DNA of 64,000 nt, from NCBI RefSeq assembly GCF_007859755.1, contig NZ_SJPF01000001.1, positions 1,538,082-1,602,081 of the forward strand, in the 5' to 3' direction. The translations under genes were made by a program, and so were the position numbers. The stretch is from Blastopirellula retiformator. GTDB lineage: Bacteria > Planctomycetota > Planctomycetia > Pirellulales > Pirellulaceae. The notes beneath the pieces were generated by a model. The model ran no database searches. It had not been told where the DNA came from and was given only the letters and a program-made list of their open reading frames with translations. Shown piece after piece: positions 7,187-16,401 of this stretch (position 1 is the stretch's first letter; the number at the start of each line of letters is the position of its first letter).

Positions 7187-10111
7187 ATGAAAAAGCTGTT
7201 CCAGCCAGACCCGCTTGTGCTTCGTCCCGTCGACCATCAACCGACCGAGGACCGGGCGCCGGACGAAATCGCCGACGGTTCACCGGCGTGGCTGCGCGAT
7301 GATCTGGTCGAAATGCTGGGCGCCGATCAAGTCTTGTCGCGGCCGATCGACTTGGTGAAGTACGCCAGCGATGCGAGTCCCTACCGGCTGTTTCCCAAGA
7401 TCATCGTCTTGCCGAAGCATGTCGAAGAGGTGCGGCAGATCTTCGCCTACGCCAAGCGGAAGAACCTGCCGGTGACGATTCGCGCCTCTGGCTCCAGTCT
7501 TAGCGGCCAGGCCCAAGGGGACGGCATCTTGATCGAAGCCCGGCGACATTGGGCTGGGTGGACGATCGAAGAGGAAGGAAAGCGGCTGCGGGTTCGGCCC
7601 GGCACGGTGCTGTTCCGCGCGAATCTCGCCTTGGCGCCGTATGGCTATCGGCTGGGACCTGACCCGGCGAGCGGCAGCGTCTGCACGATTGGCGGCGTCG
7701 TGGCGAACAACTCCAGCGGCATGTGCTGCGGCACCGCACAGAACTCGTATCAAACGATTGAGTCGCTCACCTTTATGCTGCCGAGTGGCGATCTAATCGA
7801 TACCGCGTCGCCAACGGCAGTCGAGGACTTTGCCGCTGCAGCCCCAGAGCTGTGCGCGGGGCTGCTAGAGATCAAACAAGAGATTGAAGCGGACGCCCCG
7901 CTGGTCGAGCGAATCCGCCGCAAGTTCAGCATCAAGAACACGACTGGCTATCACATGGAGGCGTTTCTCGACGCCGATACTCCGCTCGAGATCTTTCGGC
8001 GGCTGTTGATTGGGTCCGAAGGGACGCTTGCCTTTCTGGCCGAGGCGGTCTTCAAGACCGTGCCAGACGACAAACATCGCCTGACGGCGTTTTTGATCTT
8101 TCCCGATATGTATGCGGCGGCGGCCGCGGTGGCTCCATTTGTCGAAGCGGGCGCAGCTGCGGTTGAACTGACCGACCGGGCGTCGCTGCGATCGGTGGAA
8201 GGGAAACCTGGAGTGCCCGATCGCTGGCGACAACTTGGCGAGTCGGCGACCGGGCTGTTGGTCGAGTTTCGCGAGGGTTCGGCCGAGCGGCGCGACGCCG
8301 CTTTGTCGGCCGCCAATGCGGTGCTGGAAAAGCTGAGCCTGGTCGAGCCGGCCGAGTTCACCACCGATCGCAAGTTGGCGGCCCAATTCTGGGGCGTCCG
8401 CAATGGCTTGTTGCCGTCGGTCGGCGGTTCGCGGCCGCCGGGGACTTCGCTCATTTTGGAGGACGTTTGTTTTCCGAAAGATCGTTTGGCCGACGGGGCG
8501 ATCGATTTGCAGCAGCTGATGGCCAAGCACAACTACGAAGGTTTCGTGTTTGGGCACGCGTCGGCCGGCAATCTGCACTTCCTGATCACGCCGGCGATGA
8601 ACACCAAGGCCGACGTCGATCATTATGATGCGTTTATGGCGGACGTCGTGGCGCTGGTGGTCGATAAATATGACGGCTCGCTGAAAGCGGAGCATGGAAC
8701 CGGACGCAACGTGGCGCCGTTCGTCGTGCGTGAATGGGGACCGAAGTTGACGCAACTGATGTGGAAGCTGAAGCGGTTGACCGATCCGGATGGGATTCTC
8801 TCGCCGGGGGTGCTGTTGTCGGAAGATCTGATGTCGCACCTGCAGAATCTGCACACGACGCCGATTGTGGAGGACGAAGTCGATCGCTGTGTCGAATGCG
8901 GTTACTGCGAACCGGTTTGTCCCAGCCGCAATCTTTCGACCACGCCGCGGCAACGGATCATTTTGCGGCGCGAGATGATGCGGCAACCGGCCGATTCGCC
9001 GGTGACGCTGGCGCTGCTGCGGGACTACGAATACGAGGCGATCGAGACCTGCGCCGGCGACGGCGTTTGTGCGATTGCCTGTCCGGTGAACATCAACACC
9101 GGGCATTTGATGAAAGAGTTTCGCCGACAAGAGCATACGGCGACGCAGGAATATGCCGCCAAGAAGGCGGCTCAAAACTGGTCGACGGTCGAAAGTGTGA
9201 CGCGAACGGCGCTCCGCGCCAACCAATGGTCGAGCGGCACTTTAGGCGAATGGCCCGCCAAAGCGTTTACCGGCGCCGCGCGAGCCGTGGTGAGTGAAGA
9301 CGTCGCCCCAGCGTGGCTGCCGAATCTGCCGGCCGCCGCGAATACGAAGTTGCCCAAGACCGATCCCGAGAATGCGACCGCCGTCTACTTCATGGCGTGC
9401 GTTAATCGCGTCTTTGGCGACTATCCCGACGCCAAGCCGTCGCTGAGCCTGGCCGACGCGCTGGTTGCGGTCTCGGCGCGAGCCGGGATGCCGGTCTTCA
9501 TTCCTACGGACGTGTGGGGAAATTGTTGTTCGACCGTTTGGCACTCGAAGGGCTTCGAGCAGGGGAACGCCTACATGGCCAACAAGATCGTCGAGAGCCT
9601 CTGGCGATGGAGCGACGCCGGGCGATTGCCGATCGTTTGCGACGCGTCCTCTTGCACGTTGGGGATCGCCAGCGAGATTACGGAGTACCTGACGCCTGAG
9701 AATCGCGAGCGTCACGCGCAACTGTCATTGCTCGATTCGATCGACTGGGCGCATGGCTATTTGTTGCCGCGGCTCAGCGTTACGCGGCCTGTCGATTCGG
9801 TCGCGCTGCATCCAACCTGCGCGACGCAGCATTTGGGATTGGCGGAGAAACTGAAGACGCTGTGCGCCTCGCTGTCGAAAGAGACGGTCACGCCGATCCA
9901 TGCGACCTGCTGCGGTTTCGCTGGCGATCGCGGTTTGCTTCACCCCGAACTGACCAAAGCCGCCACTGCAGAACAGGCGGCCGAGCTAGAAGGGCGCGAG
10001 TTTGATCGCTATTTATCGAGCAATCGAACGTGTGAGATTGGCCTGAATCAAGCGACCGGCTCCGACTATCGCTCGGTGATCTTCCTGCTGGAAGAGCTAA
10101 CGCGGCCTTGA
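7187..10111 (+). CDS. FAD-linked oxidase / FeS dehydrogenase of GlcD-GlcF fusion type (YdiJ-like)
   Basis: A 974-residue fusion that should oxidise a 2-hydroxy acid (D-lactate, glycolate or D-2-hydroxyglutarate; the substrate cannot be told) and pass electrons to the respiratory chain. The order is an N-terminal FAD-binding PCMH domain (about 60-240, with the loop RASGSSLSGQAQGDG), an FAD-oxidase C-terminal domain (about 270-540, KAEHGTGRNVAPFV near its end), then two 4Fe-4S motifs (CVECGYCEPVCP at about 568 and CAGDGVCAIACP at about 622). A C-terminal pair of CCG-type domains follows (WGNCCSTVWHSKGF and HATCCGFAGDRGLL). The length is close to E. coli YdiJ. It starts at ATG 7187 without a clear ribosome site. 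It stands alone, followed by a hairpin repeat. Confidence 0.88.
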   Translation: MKKLFQPDPLVLRPVDHQPTEDRAPDEIADGSPAWLRDDLVEMLGADQVLSRPIDLVKYASDASPYRLFPKIIVLPKHVEEVRQIFAYAKRKNLPVTIRASGSSLSGQAQGDGILIEARRHWAGWTIEEEGKRLRVRPGTVLFRANLALAPYGYRLGPDPASGSVCTIGGVVANNSSGMCCGTAQNSYQTIESLTFMLPSGDLIDTASPTAVEDFAAAAPELCAGLLEIKQEIEADAPLVERIRRKFSIKNTTGYHMEAFLDADTPLEIFRRLLIGSEGTLAFLAEAVFKTVPDDKHRLTAFLIFPDMYAAAAAVAPFVEAGAAAVELTDRASLRSVEGKPGVPDRWRQLGESATGLLVEFREGSAERRDAALSAANAVLEKLSLVEPAEFTTDRKLAAQFWGVRNGLLPSVGGSRPPGTSLILEDVCFPKDRLADGAIDLQQLMAKHNYEGFVFGHASAGNLHFLITPAMNTKADVDHYDAFMADVVALVVDKYDGSLKAEHGTGRNVAPFVVREWGPKLTQLMWKLKRLTDPDGILSPGVLLSEDLMSHLQNLHTTPIVEDEVDRCVECGYCEPVCPSRNLSTTPRQRIILRREMMRQPADSPVTLALLRDYEYEAIETCAGDGVCAIACPVNINTGHLMKEFRRQEHTATQEYAAKKAAQNWSTVESVTRTALRANQWSSGTLGEWPAKAFTGAARAVVSEDVAPAWLPNLPAAANTKLPKTDPENATAVYFMACVNRVFGDYPDAKPSLSLADALVAVSARAGMPVFIPTDVWGNCCSTVWHSKGFEQGNAYMANKIVESLWRWSDAGRLPIVCDASSCTLGIASEITEYLTPENRERHAQLSLLDSIDWAHGYLLPRLSVTRPVDSVALHPTCATQHLGLAEKLKTLCASLSKETVTPIHATCCGFAGDRGLLHPELTKAATAEQAAELEGREFDRYLSSNRTCEIGLNQATGSDYRSVIFLLEELTRP

Positions 10112-10124
10112 CCGCATTGGTCGA

Positions 10125-10177
10125 GCAGGCCGTGCCTGCCGATGGTGACCGTTACGATTTCGGCAGGCATGGCCTGC
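10125..10177. repeat. Intergenic palindromic repeat between converging genes
   Basis: An 18-base arm GCAGGCCGTGCCTGCCGA (10125-10142) is repeated inverted at 10160-10177 with one mismatch, around a 17-base loop. It lies between the dehydrogenase stop and the stop of the converging broken gene, so it could act as a bidirectional terminator. There is no T run, and the sequence has the look of a REP-type element. Confidence 0.6.
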
Positions 10178-10178
10178 C

Positions 10179-10790
10179 CTACGATTCACTTAGCGCCGTT
10201 TGCCGCTCGCTGACGTCTTGCGCATACTCTGGGCCGACAACCACGGCCTGGGTTTGGGGCAAGGTTGTAAACGTAAACTCGTTGCCTACGACCATTTCGT
10301 CATCGACCGAGAACTCAAACTCTTTCTCGCTGCTCAGTTGGATGCGGCTGGCTTGGCGATGGAACCGAGTTCCAAGAGGCCTTTACCTTGGAGACCGGTT
10401 ACTTCGAGTGATTCTCGCACGCGGAGCGACTTCCGCCCCGCCGCCAACGGTGCGTCCTAACCGAATAGCGGCGATCGTCGAGAGTGGGTCGGGGTGGATG
10501 CCGAGAGAGCGAACGAAATCGTTGCCGGCGCCAAGCGAAACGATGGCCAGCGTCGGTCGCGACTGGCAGCACGATTGGACGCGATTGACGATCCCGTTGA
10601 TGCCGCCGTCACCACCGGCGACGATTACCAGGTCTTCATCTCGGACGTCGTCAAGAATGCAGCAAGCCTGCTCGAATGACTCCGTTTCGTGAAAGTTGGC
10701 ACCGGCCAAGGCGGTTAGTTCCGCTTTCGCTTCAGCGGCTGCGGCGCCTTGGCGGGCATTGCGATTCCAGATTACGACATAACGGCGCAT
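10179..10790 (-). pseudogene. Diacylglycerol-kinase-like gene with internal deletion and in-frame stop
   Basis: From ATG 10790 the minus frame encodes the N-terminal half of a DAGK/YegS-type lipid kinase: VIVAGGDGGINGIVNRV corresponds to the GGDGTxNE nucleotide motif and LAIVSLGAGNDFVRSLGI to the GTGNDFAR motif. After about 135 codons a TAA stands at 10383-10385. The same frame then continues open to TAG 10179-10181 with a segment (FHRQASRIQLSSEKEFEFSV, then DDEMVVGNEFTFTTLP) like the last strands of DAGK proteins, where a DGE motif is normal. Together there are only about 203 codons against about 300 for the family, so the middle is missing. The key Thr residues in both motifs are replaced (Gly, Ala). 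I read this as a dead gene. Confidence 0.65.
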
Positions 10791-10948
10791 CGAAACACCC
10801 TTTCACGGGGAGACTTCCAGATGTTCCTAAATAGGGCAGATTGGGCGCCAAAGGCGAATCGCCCGCGTCTAGCGACAAAAATAGCGCGACAAGCGGGCAA
10901 GGTTGATCGCCAGTCGACCAACGATCGCCGACACGGATCAGCAAATGA

Positions 10949-13576
10949 TCAGTGCATGATTTTCTGCAAGATGGCGCCATGCCCGATGCGAAGTTTTCGC
11001 TCTTCGACTTCTTCGGCGGCGAGCGCCTGTTTGGGGCTGATTGACAGGGCGACCCATCCATCATAGAACGCCAATTGGGTCAGCTCGAATTGCTCCAGCC
11101 GCTTGTCATCGGCCACTTGGGGCGGAATGATCGGCAGCGAACGCTTTTTGGAGAAGACCTTGGCGAATACCCCCCGCAGCGCGATCTGGCCGCCGAAGCC
11201 AAGCTCGGATCCGTCCAGTTTGATCGTCCCTTCGCGAACCAGTTCGGCTCGCAAACCGTTGATCTGCGGAACGTAAGCGACGAAGACGCGGAAGTTGCGA
11301 TAGACCCGTGAGCCGTTGGCGAGCTCGGCGATGGCGATCGCCATTTCGACTTTGCCATCCTGGATGCGGATTTCGATTGGGTTTTCATCGGCGAAGACGA
11401 CCTCGACCCCTTCCGGAACCTGGTCCAGCAGATCGCCATCGGTGTGCGGCAACCGCGACTCGATCCGGCGAACGACGTCGTCCAGCGAATAGCGGCGGCC
11501 GGCCAACTGTAGCTGTCGGACGCTGTTGTTGAGCGACGACTCGTGCAGTTGTAGGCTTAGGGCAGCGTCTTCAAATGCAACCGGGCGCGGCGTGTGGGCG
11601 GCCAGCTGCATGTCGCCGGCAATGCGGAAGCGGCCAACCAATTGGTCTTCGGTGGTGCTCATGTCGACGACTGCCGGAGCCAGGCCCATTTCGCGCAGCG
11701 GGTTGACCGCCAACGTGACGAGCTTGTCTTGCCAGATATCGACCTTCTCATTCAGGCCGGCGTCGAGCTGCTCCATCGCGTTGCTTTCGACTTTGCGTTC
11801 GACCACGCGGCGGGCTTCGACCTGTTTCGCTTCCGACTGACTGCGGGCGACCGAGCGGACGATCGAACCGAGCAGCGGTACGGAATCATAGTCGGTCCTG
11901 AGGCCATTGATGCCGGTCGAGGTTTGGGCGGCCGCAGTCGCCGGCGAAACCCAGAAGCCGTTCCGATTGACGACCAGCTGCTTCGTCGCGTAGTAGTGCG
12001 AACGTCCATGATTGAAGACGGTCACCGGGCCAGAGCTGCTGGAGGTATTGCTATCAACCACACCGACCACTTCCAGCAGCAGGCGCCACTGATTGGGATC
12101 GGGCGAAAGCCGCAGCTTCAATTCGGTCTCGCGTCGGCTACGTCCAAAAACGCGATTGCCCAGGATGTGATCGTCGACGTCTTGTTCGGCCGGTTCCATT
12201 TGAGGCAGTAGGGCGTCAAGCAATACCGCGTTGACGGCGACGCGACAATTGGCGTTTCGGTAATGTCCGTCGATCAAGTCAGCCAACTCGACCACTTCCG
12301 GGTTTTCGTGCAGTTGCAGCGATAGGCAGGAATCGGCCAAATGCACTGCGTCGGTGGCGGTCAACGTCGACTCGAAGCGTTCGATTTGCACCAGCGCCGT
12401 GGCGAGAGAAACGTCGTCGGCCGCCCATTGGATCAGCTGTTGGCGGAACGGCTCAAACGACTCGCTCTGCAACAGCTCTTGTTGAGCCGGATCCAAATCG
12501 GACGAATCGATGCGGTGCAAAACTTTGCGGGCCAGTTTGCGTCGTTCCAGCTCTGGATAGCCGAGCGACATCGCGTCGCGGAGATGATCGAGCAACAGGA
12601 AGTCATTCCAGCTAAGCAGTTGGCCGCCGGTTCGCAGTTCGTCTTCGACACGGGCCAGCGGAGTCGCCATCCGCTCAGGATTGAGCGGCGATCGCGGCGT
12701 CATTTCGACGGATTTCGCACAAGCGTGCAGCGGACGCCAGACCGTTAGACGACGCTGGAGGGCGAAGCCAACCTGCAACATGTCGGTCCGTTTCCAGGAG
12801 TAGCCAAGCTGGTCGGCCAGCGTCGAAGCGTCGTTATGAATGGTGACCAAATCTTGCAGCAGAACGCTCGCTTCGGGAGACGCGAGCGGAAGTCCCTCCA
12901 ACGCGTTCAGCTTTTCTTCCAGTCGCATTGCCCAGGAGGCGCACTCGGGATGAGCGGCGACGCGGGCGATCAGCGCTCGCAGTTGCGGGGTCGCCGGCCA
13001 GACTTCGGCCTGCGGCTGCGTCGCCGCTAGTGGCTGCGCGATGGTCAGCGGAGCCCGCTGCGGCGCTTCTTCGGGCCGCACCATCGTCGAGGCGCGGGGG
13101 AGCGTCGGCAGAACCGGATCGGGCGTTTCGGCGATAGCAGTCGCCGGCGCCGGAACGGATGCGACCGGCGGTGGTTCGACCGCTACCGGCGTCGACAAGT
13201 CGAGGGTGAACTGCTTTTCGACCCGCGGCGCCAGTTCGGCCTCTTGAGGGCGAGTGCTTGGATCGGCGAGCGTCGGGCCGCTTGCTGCGGCCGGCATTGG
13301 TCGCTGGGCGAGAGTTGGCTCTCCCTTTACCAGCGAAGGGTGGATCGCTGGGGTTGGCTCCGGCTTGGCTGGCGTTGGCAATTTAGGAGCGGGGAGAATC
13401 GGTCGCGCCGGCGCTCTTGTGGGCGCAGTCGTCTTCGCCTCGGCTACGCGTGTTGCGGAGCGGGGTGAGTCGTCTTGCTGCCAAAGCCAGGGTGATGCCA
13501 CACTCAGGCCGAGCAGCAAGATGCCATACGCCCAGTAAGCTGGGTGGAGGATTTGGGGATTCCGCCTAGAAGTCAC
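10949..13576 (-). CDS. Large secreted or membrane-anchored protein of unknown function
   Basis: An 875-residue protein I do not recognise beyond a planctomycete look. Residues 15-32 (YWAYGILLLGLSVASPWL) form a signal anchor or signal peptide after a short polar start. Residues 45-190 are a low-complexity Pro/Ala/Thr-rich linker. The remainder is a well-composed globular part with helices around 200-450 (for example QLRALIARVAAHPECASWAM) and mixed strands later, including a VVGVVDSNTSSSSGPVTVFN segment. No enzyme motif was found. It starts 156 bases after rsmD ends on the same strand, so it could be cotranscribed, although a separate promoter in that gap is possible. Confidence 0.75.
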   Translation of the reverse strand: MTSRRNPQILHPAYWAYGILLLGLSVASPWLWQQDDSPRSATRVAEAKTTAPTRAPARPILPAPKLPTPAKPEPTPAIHPSLVKGEPTLAQRPMPAAASGPTLADPSTRPQEAELAPRVEKQFTLDLSTPVAVEPPPVASVPAPATAIAETPDPVLPTLPRASTMVRPEEAPQRAPLTIAQPLAATQPQAEVWPATPQLRALIARVAAHPECASWAMRLEEKLNALEGLPLASPEASVLLQDLVTIHNDASTLADQLGYSWKRTDMLQVGFALQRRLTVWRPLHACAKSVEMTPRSPLNPERMATPLARVEDELRTGGQLLSWNDFLLLDHLRDAMSLGYPELERRKLARKVLHRIDSSDLDPAQQELLQSESFEPFRQQLIQWAADDVSLATALVQIERFESTLTATDAVHLADSCLSLQLHENPEVVELADLIDGHYRNANCRVAVNAVLLDALLPQMEPAEQDVDDHILGNRVFGRSRRETELKLRLSPDPNQWRLLLEVVGVVDSNTSSSSGPVTVFNHGRSHYYATKQLVVNRNGFWVSPATAAAQTSTGINGLRTDYDSVPLLGSIVRSVARSQSEAKQVEARRVVERKVESNAMEQLDAGLNEKVDIWQDKLVTLAVNPLREMGLAPAVVDMSTTEDQLVGRFRIAGDMQLAAHTPRPVAFEDAALSLQLHESSLNNSVRQLQLAGRRYSLDDVVRRIESRLPHTDGDLLDQVPEGVEVVFADENPIEIRIQDGKVEMAIAIAELANGSRVYRNFRVFVAYVPQINGLRAELVREGTIKLDGSELGFGGQIALRGVFAKVFSKKRSLPIIPPQVADDKRLEQFELTQLAFYDGWVALSISPKQALAAEEVEERKLRIGHGAILQKIMH

Positions 13577-13732
13577 CGTGTTCTAACCCTCGAGAAGTGG
13601 CTGGTGCACTGCGAGTCCATAAAAGGACGTAACCCTAGAATCGGATTCTCCGCCTGCTTAGTGAAATCGGATTCGCGCAAACGGCGTCGCGGAGGGCGTT
13701 TTTTCCCAAGTGAAGTAAGCTTGCCAGCGACG

Positions 13733-14377
13733 CTAGCTGGCAGCCTCGCTCCAATCGCGCAAGATTCCGACGACCGCCGGGGCGTACGTGCGGACATCCC
13801 ACGCTTCGGCGTAGGGCAGGCTAGCAAAGTCGAAACGCTGATCGGACTCGACTACGAAGATGCTCTCGGGCGGAGCTGCCGCTAGCAGCGTCTGAATCAG
13901 CGCCAGCATTTCGTCGGCCTGGCTGATGAACAGCTCGTAGGGAGGACTGCAGAAGACGACCCAAGGGGGCTCATCAAATTCGGGCAATCGCTTTGCCCAG
14001 AAGAAGGTGTTGGCGGCGAATAGCCGCGACCGTTCGCCCAGACCAAGATTGTCCAGGTTTTGGCGAATAAGTTTCGACGTCGGGATGTGGCGTTCGATGA
14101 AGGTCGCGCTGACGGCGCCGCGGCTGAGCGCCTCGATCCCCAGCGCGCCGGTGCCGGCGAACAGGTCAATCGCGTGCTTTTCCTTGATCGACGGGCCGAC
14201 CAGGTTGAAGACCGAGGCCCGGACCCGCTCTTTCATGGGGCGGGTCACTTCTTCGCCGGAGTAGAGGAGTTTCTTATTCTTTAGCTCGCCGCCGATGATG
14301 CGGATCGGCGCATCCAAACGGAGCTCTTTTCCGCCGGCAGCGGACTTCGACTTCGGTTTCCCAGGGCGGCTTGGCAT
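13733..14377 (-). CDS. rsmD: 16S rRNA (guanine966-N2)-methyltransferase RsmD family
   Basis: Methylates G966 of 16S rRNA using S-adenosylmethionine. The 214-residue protein has the N-terminal RIIGGELKNKKL and RPMKERVRASVFNLV elements of RsmD, the SAM-binding loop AIDLFAGTGALGIEALSRGA (about residues 89-108) and motif IV as FCSPPYELF. The usual RsmD motif is DPPY/F; here Asp is Ser, giving the SPPY form found in some other amino-methyltransferases, so specificity or activity could differ. A 25-residue basic N-terminal extension precedes the conserved part. Divergent from the small membrane protein gene at 14472. Confidence 0.87.
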   Translation of the reverse strand: MPSRPGKPKSKSAAGGKELRLDAPIRIIGGELKNKKLLYSGEEVTRPMKERVRASVFNLVGPSIKEKHAIDLFAGTGALGIEALSRGAVSATFIERHIPTSKLIRQNLDNLGLGERSRLFAANTFFWAKRLPEFDEPPWVVFCSPPYELFISQADEMLALIQTLLAAAPPESIFVVESDQRFDFASLPYAEAWDVRTYAPAVVGILRDWSEAAS

Positions 14378-14471
14378 TCGGCTACAATCAAACGCAGTGA
14401 CGTCAATTTAATCCGATCAGACGACCAAAATACGGGGCCGCCGTCAACCGGCTTGGTTCCCAGGAAGACCG

Positions 14472-14729
14472 ATGAGCGACCCCGAGCCAAGCAGCGAACT
14501 GGAACAAGAGATTCGGCGTCATCGTCGCGCCCAGATTTTGTCGGTGGCGATCGGCAATGGAGCGACGCTGCTGATGCTGATCGGTTTGATGGTGCAGTCG
14601 AGCCTGCTAGCGGTCGGCGGAGCGGCGACGACTGCAATCTGCTTTATCTCGATCTTGTGGCGCGGTTGGAAGTCGGCCGCAGCGGCGAAGAAGCTCGATG
14701 AGAGCCACCAAGAAAAAACCCCGGCCTGA
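14472..14729 (+). CDS. Small two-TM membrane protein of unknown function
   Basis: An 85-residue protein with an acidic, charged N-terminus, two adjacent hydrophobic helices (SVAIGNGATLLMLIGLMVQ and LLAVGGAATTAICFISILW) and a lysine-rich tail. ATG 14472 is preceded by AGGA seven bases away. No family is recognised. The stop lies inside the first hairpin of the region shared with amt. Confidence 0.65.
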   Translation: MSDPEPSSELEQEIRRHRRAQILSVAIGNGATLLMLIGLMVQSSLLAVGGAATTAICFISILWRGWKSAAAAKKLDESHQEKTPA

Positions 14730-14758
14730 AAGGGCGAGGCGGAACACCCTTACAGGCC
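14723..14758 (+). terminator. Hairpin at the end of the small membrane protein gene
   Basis: GGCCTGAAAGGG (14723-14734) can pair with CCCTTACAGGCC (14747-14758) with one mismatch. It overlaps the stop codon. There is no strong T run, so termination is an inference. Confidence 0.45.
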
Positions 14759-14809
14759 ATTGGGGTCGAACTTCTGGCCCAGGCAAAGGCCGAAGTATCA
14801 GCGAAAGGC

Positions 14810-14831
14810 GAGCCTGACCGAAGTCAGGCTC
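14810..14831 (-). terminator. UUCG-capped hairpin after the ammonium transporter gene
   Basis: On the minus strand GAGCCTGAC-TTCG-GTCAGGCTC forms a perfect nine-pair stem with a UUCG tetraloop, 17 bases after the amt stop, followed by GCCTTTC. This is a good intrinsic terminator candidate. Confidence 0.7.
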
Positions 14832-14847
14832 ACCGTGTCATTTTCTA

Positions 14848-16401
14848 CTAGGCGCCTTGGGCAGCGGCTCCCGAGGTCGCGGTCGAAGCGGCCGCACTTC
14901 CACCCGGCGTGCCGCCCAACGACTCCGAGACCAGGTGCGGCGGGTAGGCGTACATACCGTGTTCGGTAATGTCCAGACCCTTGATTTCTTCTTCCGCCGG
15001 GACGCGAAGTCCGATGGTGAACTTGATCAGCAGGAAGATGATCAAGCTGGTGAAGAAGGCCCAAACGAAACCAACTGCGATACCGAGCAGCTGAGCCAGC
15101 AGCTGCTCATGGCCGAAGCCGAGCAGGATGCCCTTTTCGATACCGACGAGGCCGACCGCCAGGGTGCCCCATGCGCCGCAGACGCCATGGACCGAAACGG
15201 CGCCGACCGGATCGTCGATTTTCAGGTTGTCAATCATGACGCAGGAGAAGACCACGATGATACCGGCGATCAGGCCAACTGCGGCGGCCCAGCCTGGTGC
15301 GATGGTATCGCAACCGGCCGTGATTCCGACCAGACCGGCCAAGGCGCCGTTCAAGGCGAACGAGGTATCGGGCTTCTTGAACATAATCCACGAGGTGATC
15401 AGAGCACCAATGGCGCCAGCGGCGGCCGAAAGGTTGGTCGTCACACAGATGAAAGCGAAGTTCGAGTTCACCGAGGTCGTGCTACCCGGGTTAAAACCGA
15501 ACCATCCCAACCAGAGAATGAACACGCCGAGGGCGGCCAACGGAATGTTGTGACCCGGGATCGGCTTGATCTTGCCGTCGGCGGTGTATTTGCCGATACG
15601 GGGACCGATGACGATGGCGCCCGCCAATGCGGCCCAACCGCCAACCGAGTGAACGACAGTCGAACCAGCAAAGTCGTAGAAGGCGATCTTATTAGAGGGG
15701 TCGCCGATATAGAAGGTGTTCAACCATCCAGCAGCGGGGTCGCCGGTCAGAATGCCCCAGGCCCATTTGCCGAAGATCGGGTAAACGATCAGGGTGATTA
15801 GAACGGAATAAGCCAAGTACGAAACGAACTTGGTGCGTTCCGCCATGGCGCCCGAAACGATCGTCGCGGCGGTCGCAGCGAATACCGTTTGGAAGATCAG
15901 GAACGCCCAGTTGAATTGATCTTCGCCCCCGTCATAGGCGAAGCCGTCAACGCCGATCAAGCCGCCTGCGGCCGAGGTGCCAAACATCAAGCCGAAACCG
16001 ACAAGCCAGAAGGCGAGTGAACCGATGGAGAAGTCCATCAGGTTCTTCATGATGATGTTACAAGCGTTCTTGGCACGCGTGAAACCGCATTCCACCAGGG
16101 CGAAACCGGCCTGCATGAAGAACACGAGGAACGCAGCCAAGCAAGTCCAGAGCGTGTTGACGTTGTTCTTGAAAGCGGCCATTTCCACGGCCAACGATTC
16201 GACGGTCGGAGGAGTTTCCTCCTCTTCTTCGGCGGCGACTTCGGCTTCCGCCTCCATTTCGCCTTCGACGGCGGCTTCAACAGCCGGCGCTTCCGCCGCA
16301 TTTTCGTCTTGCGCTCGCAGCGGTGCGGCGACCATCATCGCTACCGCCAGTGCACACAAAGTGCACCATAGTTTTGGGTTAAGGGAGAGGGAGCTCAACA
16401 T
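14848..16401 (-). CDS. amt: Ammonium transporter, Amt family
   Basis: Inner-membrane ammonium channel of 517 residues. It starts with a signal peptide (LWCTLCALAVAMMVAAPLRA), then a strongly acidic Ala/Glu stretch (about 31-65), then the eleven-helix Amt core. The core shows MQAGFALVECGFTRAKN in the first helices, the two pore His motifs STVVHSVGGWAAL and VSVHGVCGAWGTLAVG, and the signature GWFGFNPGS. The acidic periplasmic spacer before the first core helix is unusual. No PII gene (glnK/glnB) is adjacent, contrary to the common amtB-glnK pair. A perfect sigma-54 promoter motif stands 140 bases upstream, so induction under nitrogen limitation is likely. Confidence 0.93.
   Translation of the reverse strand: MLSSLSLNPKLWCTLCALAVAMMVAAPLRAQDENAAEAPAVEAAVEGEMEAEAEVAAEEEEETPPTVESLAVEMAAFKNNVNTLWTCLAAFLVFFMQAGFALVECGFTRAKNACNIIMKNLMDFSIGSLAFWLVGFGLMFGTSAAGGLIGVDGFAYDGGEDQFNWAFLIFQTVFAATAATIVSGAMAERTKFVSYLAYSVLITLIVYPIFGKWAWGILTGDPAAGWLNTFYIGDPSNKIAFYDFAGSTVVHSVGGWAALAGAIVIGPRIGKYTADGKIKPIPGHNIPLAALGVFILWLGWFGFNPGSTTSVNSNFAFICVTTNLSAAAGAIGALITSWIMFKKPDTSFALNGALAGLVGITAGCDTIAPGWAAAVGLIAGIIVVFSCVMIDNLKIDDPVGAVSVHGVCGAWGTLAVGLVGIEKGILLGFGHEQLLAQLLGIAVGFVWAFFTSLIIFLLIKFTIGLRVPAEEEIKGLDITEHGMYAYPPHLVSESLGGTPGGSAAASTATSGAAAQGA

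Noticed and set aside
7865-9226. 453-codon minus-strand open frame inside the FAD/FeS dehydrogenase
   Set aside because: It is the complement of a clear conserved gene, is rich in Arg and His, and shows no domain; a GC-driven shadow frame.
10108-10692. 194-codon plus-strand open frame opposite the broken kinase gene
   Set aside because: The minus strand shows real DAGK motifs; the plus frame has none and begins inside the palindromic repeat.
16350-16370. GTGCAC-type half sites inside the start of amt as NtrC sites
   Set aside because: They lie downstream of the promoter within the coding region, and spacing does not fit an enhancer pair.
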